From: Amaranthus tricolor
Lineage: Eukaryota > Streptophyta > Magnoliopsida > Caryophyllales > Amaranthaceae
Direction: 5' to 3'
Assembly: GCF_026212465.1 (NCBI RefSeq)
Contig: NC_080057.1
Location: 19,848,962-19,912,961, forward strand
Length of the DNA: 64,000 nucleotides
Both the position numbers and the translations under genes were made by a program. Below the pieces are notes generated by a model. That model was not told where the DNA came from. It worked only from the letters and a program-made list of their open reading frames with translations, and ran no database searches. Positions 45,379-57,413 of the stretch are shown here, piece after piece. Position 1 is the first letter of the stretch, and the number at the start of each line of letters is the position of its first letter.

Positions 45379-47809
45379 GACTCAATTTCTTACGCATGAT
45401 TTTCAATTTAAGTTTTTCTGTTAAACAATACTCTCCGTTTTCTGATAAAAATTCCATAAGCAATGTTCACCATAATTAAAAATATAAAATATTCTACTAA
45501 AAAAATATAAAATATTTTTAAATAGTAAATTATATAGTTTTATTGAATAATAAATTTAATGTAGGAAAAGTAAGGTCATAAACATTAAAAAATATTAAAA
45601 AAAATTAGTGAAAAAATCATTGGGACCATAACTAATAAAAGAATATTTTTATAGAATTAGAAGGAAACAGGGGGAACTAGAAACCATAAAAAATATAAAA
45701 ATGTTAAAATGATATCAGTGAAAATTATACAGGGACCATACTCGTTATTAAAATACTATTTCATATTAAGGAAGAACGAAGTAATTTTTGTCCAAAATTT
45801 ATAATATAAATAGAAACTTCTTTATGAGAACAACAAATGGAACATCCATTAATGGCAAATGAGAACTTCTTTAAGGAATGAAGGAAGTGCTTTACTTTTT
45901 TCGTTACAAAAAGTTGTTCATATTTATCGTTTTGAGTTGTTATATTTGCTGCTTTCATTAAAAATCTTTCTATTTTATATCAAAAAGTTTGGACATAATT
46001 AACTTTGTTTATTCTCATCTTTCTATTTTAGTTGTTTATAGTGTTCACATGCTTTCCAATAACTTTATTTTAATATTATATTATTTATGGTTCCCACATG
46101 TTTTCCAATAACTTTATTAAAATATTTTATAATAGTTGTGGTCTACATATTTTTACACTAACTTTATTAAAATGTTTTATAATGCTTATGATTTTCATAT
46201 TTTCTCCAACAAATTTATCATTCAAATAAAACAATATATCCAATGTATAAAAACTAGCTCTATCTTTTAATTTTCGTAAATATTTGTTATGAGAAAAACT
46301 CTAAAGAAGGAATCAACTACAAAATAAGTAGAACAAAAAGAGTACAACTTTTATGCAAATGATCTAATCACATTCTATAATTCACATTCATATAAATCAA
46401 TTTTATTTGTAAAATCCTTTCAACAACGCTTTTTTTAAAAAATCATTCCCTTAACTGGCAAACTAATGCTACATAATCTATAATCCAAAACCAAAAACTA
46501 TAAATTTTTAGCTTAATCAAAACAAGTTACAGTCTTTCTTGGTAAGCCACTAGACCGGATTTTAAGGGTGAATTGGACTTATGCTTGTTTGTACTCTACG
46601 TCTAGTTTGTAGTATCATAAATTTTCAAATAAGATCAGTATTAGGTTAATTTGATGTATATTTAAAGTCAATTATAACTTTAAAATTATGTTTTTTTATT
46701 TTTAGAAAGGTTACTTATAATCAAAGAGTTTAAGTACCTTCAAATAATTTCTAACAAATCTAAAGTGACCAATTATAGTTGTAAAGTAATCACCTACAAG
46801 TTTAAAATAAAGTATTAAAGTCATTATTAACAATCTTAATAAAATAATCATGCAATTTTATAATTTTACTACTAAATGACAAATAATAATCTCCCAGCCA
46901 TCAGTTGCATATGCAGCAGGATTATTGGTCCTTCAATGGTAAAAGCAATTTGTTTCTAAAAATACATTAATTTAAAAAAATACATAGCTTTCAGAAATTA
47001 TTTTGCATTAATACAATAGTAATAACATCACACATTAAAATACTGATATGGGAAAATAATAAACCTTCCGAAAATATTTTAGTAAGAAAATATTACTATT
47101 ATTACTACATTTACAGGCAAATTCAATAGCTGTAAGAAAATATTGTACATCAAAAAAAATAGTCAAAAACCAATTAATTTCCTACGATAAAACAACACAG
47201 GATCAAAACACTTTCCATTTATACTAAATACAATATTTAATGCAATACATTCAAGGTGATTGCAGTAATAATATTCCAGTCAAATTGGACAACATTCTGC
47301 AATCATAAGAATAAGATTTCAGAATATATTTTCAGAACATTAATCATAAGTTGACCTAATTTTTAGGGTAATGTACACAAAATCTATCTCAAATGGTAAA
47401 CCTATATGAGGCCCATTTAGGGCTACGCTGACCTAATTTCCATTACATATACAAGTTCATTCCTCTTTAATAACACATAAAACTATTCTTTTCTGCTTAG
47501 TGTTCTAAATTAGACGGCAAACAAAAAAGCAGTATGAGTATTCATTATCTAAACGGAATTAATGGTGATAGAAAAAGCGAAAATAACCCACGTGTGGGAA
47601 TTTTTAGAACAAAGAATTGTCAGTTCTATCCATATAATTTTAAATTAAATCAAGTATATACATAATCGAAAAATACATACAAAAACAACTAAAATTACCT
47701 CTAAAAAATCGCCAATGGTTTGATTTGTTTAATAACATATACTTTGTTCATAAAAAAGAGAAAAATATGAAGGTATGGTAGTATGAGTGAGAGAGTGTTT
47801 GAATTGAAA
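45379..47809. other. Intergenic, no gene seen
   Basis: Very AT-rich. There are some degenerate direct repeats around TTTTCCAATAACTTTATT (46050-46200). No open frame or RNA gene can be supported. Confidence 0.55.
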
Positions 47810-48345
47810 ATGAGAATGAAATTATGATATAAAAAAAGGTTAATAACTGGTAGTATTTTATAGAAAAAATGATAATGACAATAAAATTATGATATAAAAA
47901 AATAGGTTAATAACTGGTAGTATTTTATAAAAAAAATGATAATGACAATGAAATTATGATATAAAAAAATAGGTTAAACTGGTAGTATTTTATAGAAAAA
48001 ATGATAATGACAATGAAATTATGATATAAAAAAAAGGTTAATAATTGGTAGTATTTTATAGAAAAAATGATAATGACAATGAAATTATGATATAAAAAAA
48101 ATAGGTTAATAACTGGTAGTATTTTATAGAAAAAATGATAATGACAATGAAATTATGATATAAAAAAAATAGGTTAATAACTGGTAGTATTTTATAGAAA
48201 AAATGATAATGACAATGAAATTATGATAAAAAAAAAAGGTTAATAATTGGTAGTATTTTATAGAAAAAATGATAATGACAATGAAATTATGATATAAAAA
48301 AATAGGTTAATAACTAGTAGTATTTTATAGAAAAAATGATAATTT
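47810..48345. repeat. Tandem array, about 8 copies of a 64-68-bp unit
   Basis: The unit contains AATGACAATGAAATTATGAT, a poly-A stretch and GGTTAATAACTGGTAGTATT. Anchors GGTTAATAACTGG and close variants recur at about 47839, 47906, 47970, 48037, 48105, 48173, 48240 and 48308. Copies differ mostly in the length of the A run. Confidence 0.92.
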
Positions 48346-48819
48346 TGGGAAGTGAGAAAGGTTTTGAGGAAAAAGGGAAATGGGACTTGTGGAAGTGGGA
48401 TTGGGATGTAAATCATGCAATTACAGTAGTTGTTTTATAAAACAACAGGTGAATGGTTTTGACATGTAACGGGTAATATTTTAATTTCAAAAAACAAAAT
48501 AAAAAGTGACGTGTAATTACTTAAAAAAGTGACATCACATTAAAGAAAAAAGAGATATTAACAAATGAATATTTTAGGCGTTTAGTATTTTAAGAGTAAT
48601 AAAGTCACTACTCACTTGGTCTTATTCAATTCACGTTATTTGTTAATTTCGTCTCTTTTTTTTTAATTTGAATTATTTTTATTTTAGACAATGTTTTATA
48701 ATTTTCATTTTACTTTATTTATATATTTTAACTTTTTTTTAATTTCATCTACACAATTTATTCTTTATTTTTATTTATTATCATTATCCACGTTATTTAG
48801 GAAGATTTATACTTCTATA

Positions 48820-48910
48820 CTTCCTCCATTCTATTATATTTACTACTAATGGTGATATTTTTCCACACAACATGTCACACTCGGATGCAAATATATCAGA
48901 ACGGAGGAAG
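48820..48910. mobile_element. Stowaway MITE, 91 bp
   Basis: Flanked by TA. The ends CTTCCTCCATTCTATTATAT and (inward) CTTCCTCCGTTCTGATATAT are inverted repeats of the CTNCCTCCGTTC type typical of Stowaway (Tc1/mariner) MITEs. Confidence 0.85.
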
Positions 48911-49844
48911 TATATTATATGAATTTAGACCATTGGTATTTATAATAAAAAAATTGAAAATTAGCGTCTAGAATAAAAATCCTACAATCAATATTTGGAT
49001 ATATTTAAAAGATATAATTATATTTTTCATCGATTATACGTATTTTTATATTGTTCTCAAATGGTTTTTGAAATAACTTTAAGTTTGTTCGAGTAACTTT
49101 TATCTCACTTTAAAATAATTACATGACAATATAAATGAGAACCCACAACAGTTAACTTCAAATACAAGTAACGGTGAGATTCGATTTTTTATACAACTAT
49201 GTCTTTTTTGATTTGCATCAAAGAGAGTATAATTTATTTTTTACAAAGTGGTAATACAAGTAAATTGTGTAAATAAAATTAAAAGAGAGTTAAAATGTAT
49301 AATTGAGATTAATAGTAAAAGGTGGGTGATTATACAAAAATAAAAATTATGTAAATTAAGTGGGACGGACCAAATGTAAAATATTACAAATTTAAAAGGA
49401 TGAAAGGAGTATTGGTTTATCTAATAAATTTTACTTTTATTTCTAAAAATAACCTAAAAATCTAATAAATTATATAGTTACTTCTAAAAGGTATTTCAAA
49501 ACCTATAAATTATTATTTTACACTATATTTTTTATATAAGCAACATTTTTTCTCATTTATTTAATCATTATTTGAGTAATTATGTTATAAACAATTTAAA
49601 TATATCATTGCATTTTATTTAAATTGATGTAATTTCATATTGACAATATGCAATTGTACAATAATTTTAACTGATTATATGCAGTGACAAATCTTTAATA
49701 CGACCCAACGAGAATTGGCCTCATAAAAATTTTTGGGTTATTTTATAAAATCACAATATTGTCTAATATATTGAATAAAAATATATACAATTTAGTGGTT
49801 AAAAACATAATTTGTTAAATTAGGCTGGACTTATTGTGAATGCC

Positions 49845-50000
49845 AGTATATTAACGGGGGGACACAAGTGCACACACTTCATAAGCCAAGGAGATATATA
49901 CCATCCCAAAACCATATGGCAATGGGAAGAAGGTCTCTAATAGCTTATAAAGCGTGCACACCATTTTCAATTTATCGATGTGGGATAACTCATCCCAACA
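49845..50000 (-). mobile_element. TRIM/Copia-type LTR fragment
   Basis: On the minus strand it opens TGTTGGGATGAGTTATCCCA then CATCGATAAATTG. This is the conserved 5' LTR signature of plant TRIM/SMART-type retrotransposons (TG..., TCCCACATCG). The 3' end is not defined. Confidence 0.5.
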
Positions 50001-50804
50001 TAATTTTTAATCATGAAGTTGAAAATACGAATTTTAACCCTTTATATATTGTTGTTTAGATAGTAGTTTAAACCCCTACATAAGAGTTATTGGTACCATT
50101 CATCTTTTAAGTTTATTTTATATATTGCGGCTAGTGTGTTAGAAAAAATACAGTCAAGTGAGATCTTGTTTGAATCGTCTAATCGTATTCTTTCATAAAA
50201 TCAAATTTTTAGAATTTTTAGATAAACATTGATTAAGATATAAATGATCAAAGTTACGTATCAGATTGCATAAAAAGTAAAATATAATACTATAATGGGA
50301 TGGAGAAAGTATAAAATGAAAGGCTACTGTTTTCAATTAATGGAACAATGTTATATGGTCCGTCCATTCCATGAATTGATTCATTTCATGACACCCAAAA
50401 AGTAAAAGAAAATTGTTTAGACGGAATAAAATTTGGTCCAATTAAAAAAAATTTAATATCTAATTAACTATGAATTATGTTTTTAGTGATTTAGGTTTTT
50501 TATATTGCAGTTTATAGTTTGTTTTATTTTTAAAATTTCAAAAATATCAAATTTCTTATTTTTGATGGTTTGGTTTTTATATCGTAAACAGGGCGGACTA
50601 TGAGGATGGACTAGACGGGCCACTATTCAAGTAAAAAAATTAGAAGTACAATATGATACGAAACATAATATATTGATAATTACTAGAAAAATTCATGAAA
50701 ATTAATGTTAAATGCATGTCAAAGAAAACTGAAAACGAAGTTATAAAAATGCAAATTATTGTAGAGGACTTGTGTTGCATTTATAACTCTATTTCAAAGG
50801 AGAG

Positions 50805-51011
50805 TGTTAGAGTATATAACATATTCTGAGCCTCAACCATTAACTTTAGCTTTTGTTGAGTTGACTCTTCAACGGTGTTATTGAGGGGTGGTTGAAATTC
50901 GAACCTGTGACTTGATCTAGACATTGGCTTCTGATACCATGTCAAGAAACCAACTCAACCAGAAGTTTAAACTGATGATTGAGGGCCCAGGATATATAAT
51001 ATATTCTAACA
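50805..51011. mobile_element. TRIM remnant with LTRs in inverted orientation
   Basis: The left half TGTTAGAGTATATAACATAT..GAGCCTCAACCATT..GTTGAGTTG faces the right half, which on the minus strand reads TGTTAGAATATATTATATAT..GGGCCCTCAATCATC..GGTTGAGTTGG. The minus-strand LTR ends TTGACA and is followed by TGGTATCAGAAGCC, a primer-binding site for initiator tRNA-Met. The 207-bp unit is thus a fold-back made from two opposed LTR ends. No target duplication was found. Confidence 0.6.
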
Positions 51012-51502
51012 TATGCATATATCTCTATTACAAATATATATACTTCCATGTCTCTTTGATTTTGCTATATTACAAATATCAAAGTAAGAGCTTTTTATAT
51101 ATTGGGTTGTATAATCAAAGAAACATAGAGTAGAAGTATGAATACAATAAAACTAAAGCAAGGCATTTTCATAATAAATCTTCTTTTGTCACCTAAGTAC
51201 AGGACCATCTTGTTAATTTTGAGTGATACAGAGCAAAAGGTAAAAAGGTCTCCTAAAAAATTAAAATATTCCTTTTGTGTTGTATTGTTAATATTTTAAC
51301 TATATATGTAAAAAGTTCTAATAACTTATATAATATTATACAACAAAAAATTACAAATTATATAATTTAATTCAAGTAATATTAATCAAATATATGAAAA
51401 CATATTTTTAAGTCGTTAATAATTCGGGGCCTTAGATGAAGTCTAGTTTGTAGTTGCTAAATGGTCGCCCATGCCTAAGTACAAATATTTAAATATTGAT
51501 AT

Positions 51503-53017
51503 TCAAGGATTTATATCTGTGTTATTAAGTCCATCATCATCTTTTCCTTTAGAATTCTTCTTAATAAGCTTAAAAACTAACTTAACTACCCAACCAATCC
51601 AATCATAAAAGTGAAGAACAACATAAACCACAATCCCTCCAATGATCCCATTAGGTATTGAAGAAGTTAACGGCATCAAAATTATGGTAATGAAAGCAGG
51701 AATTGCCTCTTTAATATTACCCCAATTAATGTCCTTAGCTAGCTTCATCATAATAGCACCAACCATAACCAAAGAAGGGCCTATTGCCCATGGAGGCACA
51801 TTAGACAATAAGGGTGCAAAAAATAAGGATAGTGAAAAATATAACCCTATGATCACTGCTGTTAGGCCTGTTCGTCCGCCTTCCTTAATCCCTGTGGCTG
51901 ACTCTGCGTATGTTGCGATCGGAGGGACTCCAAGTGCCGAACCCAAAATTGTTACTGAGGCGTCTATCATGTAGGCTATGTATTCGTTCTCGAATGTTCC
52001 TTTTTCGTTTATGAATTCTCCGATTTCAGCTAAGGTGTATAGTGTTGCTGTGGTTGCTAGTATGTCTATGTATAGTAATGTTATAAGTGATACCCAAGTA
52101 GTCCCTTTTTTAAAGGATGTGAAGCTTATTTTGCCTGCTATTTTGTGTATTTTGTGGAAATCTACAACTTTTTTAAAGTATTTATACCTTGTTTCTCCTA
52201 ATTGTGTCTTTGGGAAGTATGTCATTGGGGTGTTCCTAAACCATGAGATTATGGTCACAAAGAGAATGCCATATATCATACTACCCTGTACATTATGGGC
52301 TAATCCAATACCCATGATCAAAAACCCAAAAATGCCCAACCATAATGTTGGGCTTTTCATGTCTTTGATTTGTACTATTGAAGTTAGACTAGGTTCAATT
52401 AGGCCCACACCTTGTTCAGATTGAAGCCCAACAAAAGCCATGAAAAGCCCAATTCCTATGCCACATGCAAGCCGAATAGCCGGCGGGATGAACCGACCCA
52501 ATTTGGCCCGAAGCCCGGTTCCTGAGATCACTAAAAAGACCAATGCCTCAACCATCCAAAGGCCCAATGCATTTGAGTATGACATAGACCCGGTCCCAGA
52601 CCCGTGAAGCCCAACTAAGGTGTAGGCCATATACATGGTTTGGCCTGTTCCGGGGGCTAATCCAAAAGGGAGATTGGCCAATAGGCCCATAGAAAAACAT
52701 CCCAATAATGAGACTAATGAAATGGCCACAATCAAGTCACTTTTAACCAATGCAACACAATTCTCAAAGGCGGGCCCATCTTGGCCCGAGCATGTCCCGC
52801 CCGTGCCCGAGAGCACGGTTGAGATAACTGTGATAACATACGCCATAGAAAGAAAAGTTGTGGTGGCTGCCCTTAATTCTCTTGTAAAACAACTCTTTCT
52901 TTCTTCCAATTTAAAGTACTTTCCCACCTTGTTGTTTGCAACGTTTTCATCTAAAATTTTCCCTATATTTTTCCATGATTTTGATAATCTTATCCAACAT
53001 CCATGGTTAACTTCCAT
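51503..53017 (-). CDS. AZG-type adenine/guanine permease (AZG2-like), divergent
   Basis: Single-exon gene, 504 aa, of the AzgA-like branch of NCS2 nucleobase transporters, multi-pass membrane proteins; Arabidopsis AZG1/AZG2 take up purines, and cytokinin has been reported. It shows KYFKLEERKSCFTRELRAAT (res. 33-52), LLANLPFGLAPG (112-123), MKSPTLWLGIFGFLI (220-234), GSMIYGILFVTIISWFRNT (245-263), ESATGIKEGGRTGLTA (372-387) and AIPAFITIILMPLTSSIPNG (438-457). The short loop before MKSPT favours AZG2 over AZG1. The substrate motifs are unusual: the family's APGMGxNAY is APGTGQTMY (121-129, Asn replaced by T127), and the DILDTTGT of TM8 is DILATTAT (318-325, A321 in place of Asp, A324 of Gly). 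E372 of TM10 is kept. The frame is fully open, so it is either a specialised paralogue or recently freed from constraint. Confidence 0.9.
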   Translation of the reverse strand: MEVNHGCWIRLSKSWKNIGKILDENVANNKVGKYFKLEERKSCFTRELRAATTTFLSMAYVITVISTVLSGTGGTCSGQDGPAFENCVALVKSDLIVAISLVSLLGCFSMGLLANLPFGLAPGTGQTMYMAYTLVGLHGSGTGSMSYSNALGLWMVEALVFLVISGTGLRAKLGRFIPPAIRLACGIGIGLFMAFVGLQSEQGVGLIEPSLTSIVQIKDMKSPTLWLGIFGFLIMGIGLAHNVQGSMIYGILFVTIISWFRNTPMTYFPKTQLGETRYKYFKKVVDFHKIHKIAGKISFTSFKKGTTWVSLITLLYIDILATTATLYTLAEIGEFINEKGTFENEYIAYMIDASVTILGSALGVPPIATYAESATGIKEGGRTGLTAVIIGLYFSLSLFFAPLLSNVPPWAIGPSLVMVGAIMMKLAKDINWGNIKEAIPAFITIILMPLTSSIPNGIIGGIVVYVVLHFYDWIGWVVKLVFKLIKKNSKGKDDDGLNNTDINP

Positions 53018-54345
53018 CCTATATAAAAAATATATATCAAATGAACAATATATTATATTTATTTTATATACGAAAATTGCTAATAAAAAAATGGATGGAA
53101 ATGGGAAACATCATCTTCTGTATATCAAGTTTAAGATGAGGATTAGTTATATTGTAACTGAATGCTTATTTCATGAACAAGAAAAAGAACAAAGTAATGG
53201 GTTAAGTGCAAAATGACAAATATGGTTCATGCTTGAAAGGCTTCAACTACAATTTTAAAGCTCACTTAAAATGCTACTCCTTGTCTGCTTTTTTTTGAAA
53301 TTTTTCTTAATTTAAGTAAAAGTATTCTAATAATTAAAAAGGCGTAATAAATATTGAATCATATATTCAGAAATGGTAAATGAATTTTTATCAAACACCC
53401 AAAATGCATAAATTGACGTGGAGGGCTTATCGCCAAATTATGATTAATGACTGTGCTATGTAAGAGGCTCCGGTGTAACTTTTCGTATAGGATTGGGTAA
53501 GAGAAGGCGAGGTTTTAGAGGAGAATCATTAGGGACGGGCATGTTATTTTTTATATTTATACCCATTTAAAATTATATTGTCATGGTGGGTAAAATTTAT
53601 CCATATCTGCCAAATATATTTTCAAACTTATTTCTATTCAGTATGACTAATTGAGTATACTGTATACCCATTTCAAACATGCCTAAGGGCTAAGATCTAC
53701 CCCTTGTTTACCTTATTTGTGCTCTATATAATTGCAATTTCTTATAAATTTAATTGTGTATCTAATTTTATAACATAAATTTTGCAATGTAATGACATAA
53801 ATTAATATTTTTAATTTTTTATCAGTAGTTTTTAATAAAAAAACATTATAATGGATATAAAGTAGTACATTGCGGATATGATTTGGGAGGTATGGGGCGA
53901 GTCGAGTGATTATGGGTAAGACGGGTGGATATAGGCGGATAAGACTTCCTACCTACTAGCTACCCATTATTCATGACGGATAAGATTTTTCATACCCATA
54001 TCCATTTACTACCAATCGAATTTATATTTATACCTGTCTTAATTGGAACAGATGCGATTCAAAACACGTAAAATTATCTGTCACCAATTCGTTGAGAAAG
54101 GCAATGAGAATCCAACATAACAGTAACTTAAATGTTTGATTTGACATGGAAAATCTAATTGAGTTTGTGTATAATGAAACTATGATAAAAGCAAAATGGA
54201 GGTAAAAAAAAGGAAAATGGAAAATGACAAGCTAGTTAGGAAATTAATCATTCAAGATTTTTTTTGGCAATTAACAAAACAATAGCATGTTATTGTTTTA
54301 GATATGCTAGAGAATCTCTACATTTACGGGTAAATAGGGGTGTTT

Positions 54346-54520
54346 AAAATAAATCCGATAATTCGATATTTATTCAACCTTGTAATCAAACCTGATATTG
54401 ACTAGATTTCAAAACGAATTCACAACAATGAAAAATTTATGTGGACACAAGACCTGATTTTAAATCAATCCGAAATATTTAATCCAAAATCGAATCGATG
54501 ACCAAATGAACACCTTTACA
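54346..54520. mobile_element. Small hAT-like MITE
   Basis: About 175 bp, with TAGGGGTGTTTAAAAT on the left and ATGAACACCTTTAC on the right forming short inverted ends. The interior has AATCCGATAATTCGATA and AATCCAAAATCGAATCG, as in other plant hAT MITEs. No confident target duplication. Confidence 0.45.
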
Positions 54521-55829
54521 ATCTGCATGCAAAAGTGATTTGAGAATTAATCCTTTTTGTAAGCGGTTAGAATTGTAGCTCTATTACAATGGTGATAGAA
54601 AAACCCTCAAACAACATACTAACTCATAATTCTGAATAAGATAACATTGTTATTGTATGATTGATTGCAAAAAACAATCTTGATTGATATATTTTCAAAT
54701 AGCTTGATTTATTTCCTAATGATTAATATAAAACAAGATCAAAAAAGATTTTGTTTGATTTATCACCCCAAATAATACTCTTTATCTTTACTCACATTTA
54801 TTTCCTTTTGATTGTCAAAATTCTTTTAAGTTTGACTATAAAAAACATTTAAAAAATAATTTCAACTCAACTAAAATAAGCATATTTGCAGTGTTAAATC
54901 AATCTTAAATTCAAATATTTCAAATTATTATTTATAAATTTTTGTATAAGACAAGCCCATATATTGTCAATTTAAATTTGGTTTTCATATATATTTCATT
55001 TTTAAATTTGAATCAAATCTTACTGATGTTCAAGTAAATACTTAATTGATTTTAATTAAAACAATCCTCTTCAACTATGTTATAAAAAGCCATGCAAAGT
55101 CCCACATTTTCATATTGGCCTTGCCATAAGTAGTATGTAGTGACTTACATGAGGTTTAGGCTTTCTTAATCAATACTATAATTGTTTGGACAAAAAAAGT
55201 TGATGAAATAAGCTATCATTGAGCATTTTGTATTAAAATCAACATTCCAATAAAATAAATTCATCATGGTACATTAGACAAGAAGATGCACAAAATGAAT
55301 TCACAACTAAATAAGACTACTTTGTAAATTTTATAGAAATCAAATCAGATCAAATCGTTTTAGTCCTTACATCAGACAAGGTCAATTTGTTTATAGAGAG
55401 CTTAGTATGCATGTGTAACGAGCATGTTTGCTTCTCGGATGGGCATGTTCCACAACGATAATATGTTAAAATATTGAAAACCTTTTAGCGATGAAAAAAT
55501 GGCGAGTCTAGTTGCGATGAACTTGCAAAGGGAAACTAAGTGGTCGTTCATATCCGAAACATGCGATGAACTAATTTGTGGCCACATGTGACAAAATTTG
55601 CTACACGCACCAACCGTGGTTGCTAAGCTAGTAACAGACTCAGTGAATAATTTGTTTAGTCGCTATCGTGGCGACGGAATGGTGTCCTTGCTAACAGTTT
55701 AGTCGCAAATTCATCGTTGTGTTCATCACAATAATTTGTTGGTTAGTTAAGTATTCACAGAGATCATTGTTATTATTTTCCTATGCATAATATCAACGGT
55801 AGTAGGTCGTTGAATGAACCCCTGCTTTA

Positions 55830-56110
55830 TATATCTTAAACACCTATTTTAGATATTAAAAAACTCACTTTATTACATACTAAAAACTCATACTATATAC
55901 ATCACAAACACCTACTACACAAACTAATTTAAAACCCCTACTTTATTATCATAAACATATACTTTACATACTAAAAAAAACTCTTACATAATATAAACAC
56001 CTACTTCATACATCTTAAACACCTACTACACATATCATAAACACCTATTAAAATCTACTTCACATATAATAAACAACAACTTCTCATACTATAAACACCT
56101 ACTGTAATAT
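55830..56110. repeat. Degenerate minisatellite (CATAAACACCTACTT-like unit)
   Basis: About a dozen imperfect units built on AAACACCTACTTTA with CATACTA spacers, unit roughly 18-22 bp. Confidence 0.6.
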
Positions 56111-56559
56111 TATAAAGACCTACTTTAATGGCTTAACAGCGAAAAGTAGATGAAGTTCATGAAGTAATTTAATGCTTTTTAGAGTAAATGAAATTCTAAA
56201 TAAAGAAGGAGAGGAGCGCATGTTGGTTATTAAAATTTTTTGATTTTTTTTTTTTGCATTTTTAAAATTTTATTTTTTATATATTGAGCCAATTCAAATA
56301 GACGGTCTTTGAAAAAGATTGTCTCTTTTAAAAATCATTAAATCTTCTGTGAGACGGTTGCATATATGTGACCATTCACGGATCCAACTCATTCTACACA
56401 CGATCTAATAAGAGATCGGCTCTTTCAAGAATCAGTGAATCTCCTATAAGACAGTTGCATACGTGTGACCACTCACATACCCAGTCCATTTTATGCACGA
56501 CCCACTATTTTGTTTTTTCCTCAAAATAATTTTTTTTAAAATTTTCTTGGAGTTGCCAT

Positions 56560-56870
56560 TTTAAAGTTTAGAATTGAAATTTTAGACCTTAGAATAAACA
56601 TTTTAAGTTTTGGAATGAATAACTTTGATCTTTTGAAGTAGATATTTCAAGCCCTAGAGTAGTCATTTTGACCAAAGGTGAAAGAAAATCAAAGCTTGAA
56701 GTGAGACTTTAAACCTTAAAGTGGAGATCTTAAGAGTTCAAATTGACACTTTAAGTCTTGAAATAGCTTAAGCTCGTAGCGAAAAACAATTAAAAACTTG
56801 GAGTAGGGTTTTTAAATCTTGGAATTAACCTTTTTAAGTCTTGACTCTTGAGTATTTTAACCCTTTAGAG
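56560..56870. repeat. Degenerate minisatellite (TTTAAGTCTTGGAATAGA-like unit)
   Basis: About ten imperfect units of roughly 28-32 bp sharing TTTTAAGTCTTGGAAT or variants. Confidence 0.55.
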
Positions 56871-57413
56871 TTGGTAGGTCTAAAAATATTTTTTTAGGGT
56901 GTCCGTATAATTGCAAAGAAGCGGTAGCCCCATTTTCTTAAAAATCAGTTTCGAAGTCGATTTAAAATAAGAAAAATTGATATTAATAATCCAATGTTTC
57001 ACTCATATGATGTAAATAATATTACATTTGGATTTTTTTTAATAATACAACCTTTACCCTTAATTTGCTATCAACATAACTATTTATTCTATGATAAATT
57101 AATAACACAATCTTTGTCTTTAATTTACTATCACCATAATGTATTATTGTGATGACAACAAACTAAGGATAAATGTTAATTTATCAAAAAATAATTCAAA
57201 ATTAAAATTATTCATAGAGAATGATTGAAAAGTTAAATTATTAATGTTAATTTTTCAAAATAAAAAAGTTAGAATCAGCCACGTGTATGAAGTACTTTGA
57301 ACCTTGAGTGTTGGGCCTCTCCGGCTCCATCCAGCATCACCCCTGATTTGATCCTTGAGCAACTCCAGTGTCAAACTCAACGGGGAGGGAAATTAGGTTG
57401 CTGTTAGAACAAG

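Larger units (their letters stand above)
48912..51502. other. Intergenic between Stowaway MITE and the AZG gene
   Basis: AT-rich. It contains an LTR fragment (about 49845-50000) and an inverted-LTR TRIM structure (50805-51011). Nothing else is recognised. Confidence 0.5.
53018..57413. other. Intergenic between AZG and the zinc-finger gene
   Basis: No gene seen. At 54346-54520 a small element with AGGGGTGTTTAAAATAAATC and inward AAAGGTGTTCATTTGG ends looks like a hAT MITE. Two degenerate minisatellites lie at about 55830-56110 and 56560-56870. The AZG promoter and the 5' end of the zinc-finger gene must lie within, but no core motif is clear. Confidence 0.5.

Noticed and set aside
43105..45390. 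9-bp target duplication for the second MULE
   Set aside because: AATTTTTAT and AATTTCTTA look similar but would require unequal terminal extensions, so it was not accepted.
47810..48345. CRISPR-like array
   Set aside because: Units are contiguous tandem repeats without unique spacers, and the host is a plant nuclear genome.
51642..53216. Long plus-strand open frames (110, 148, 193 aa) opposite the AZG permease
   Set aside because: Shadow frames antisense to the real 504-codon gene; none resembles a known protein.
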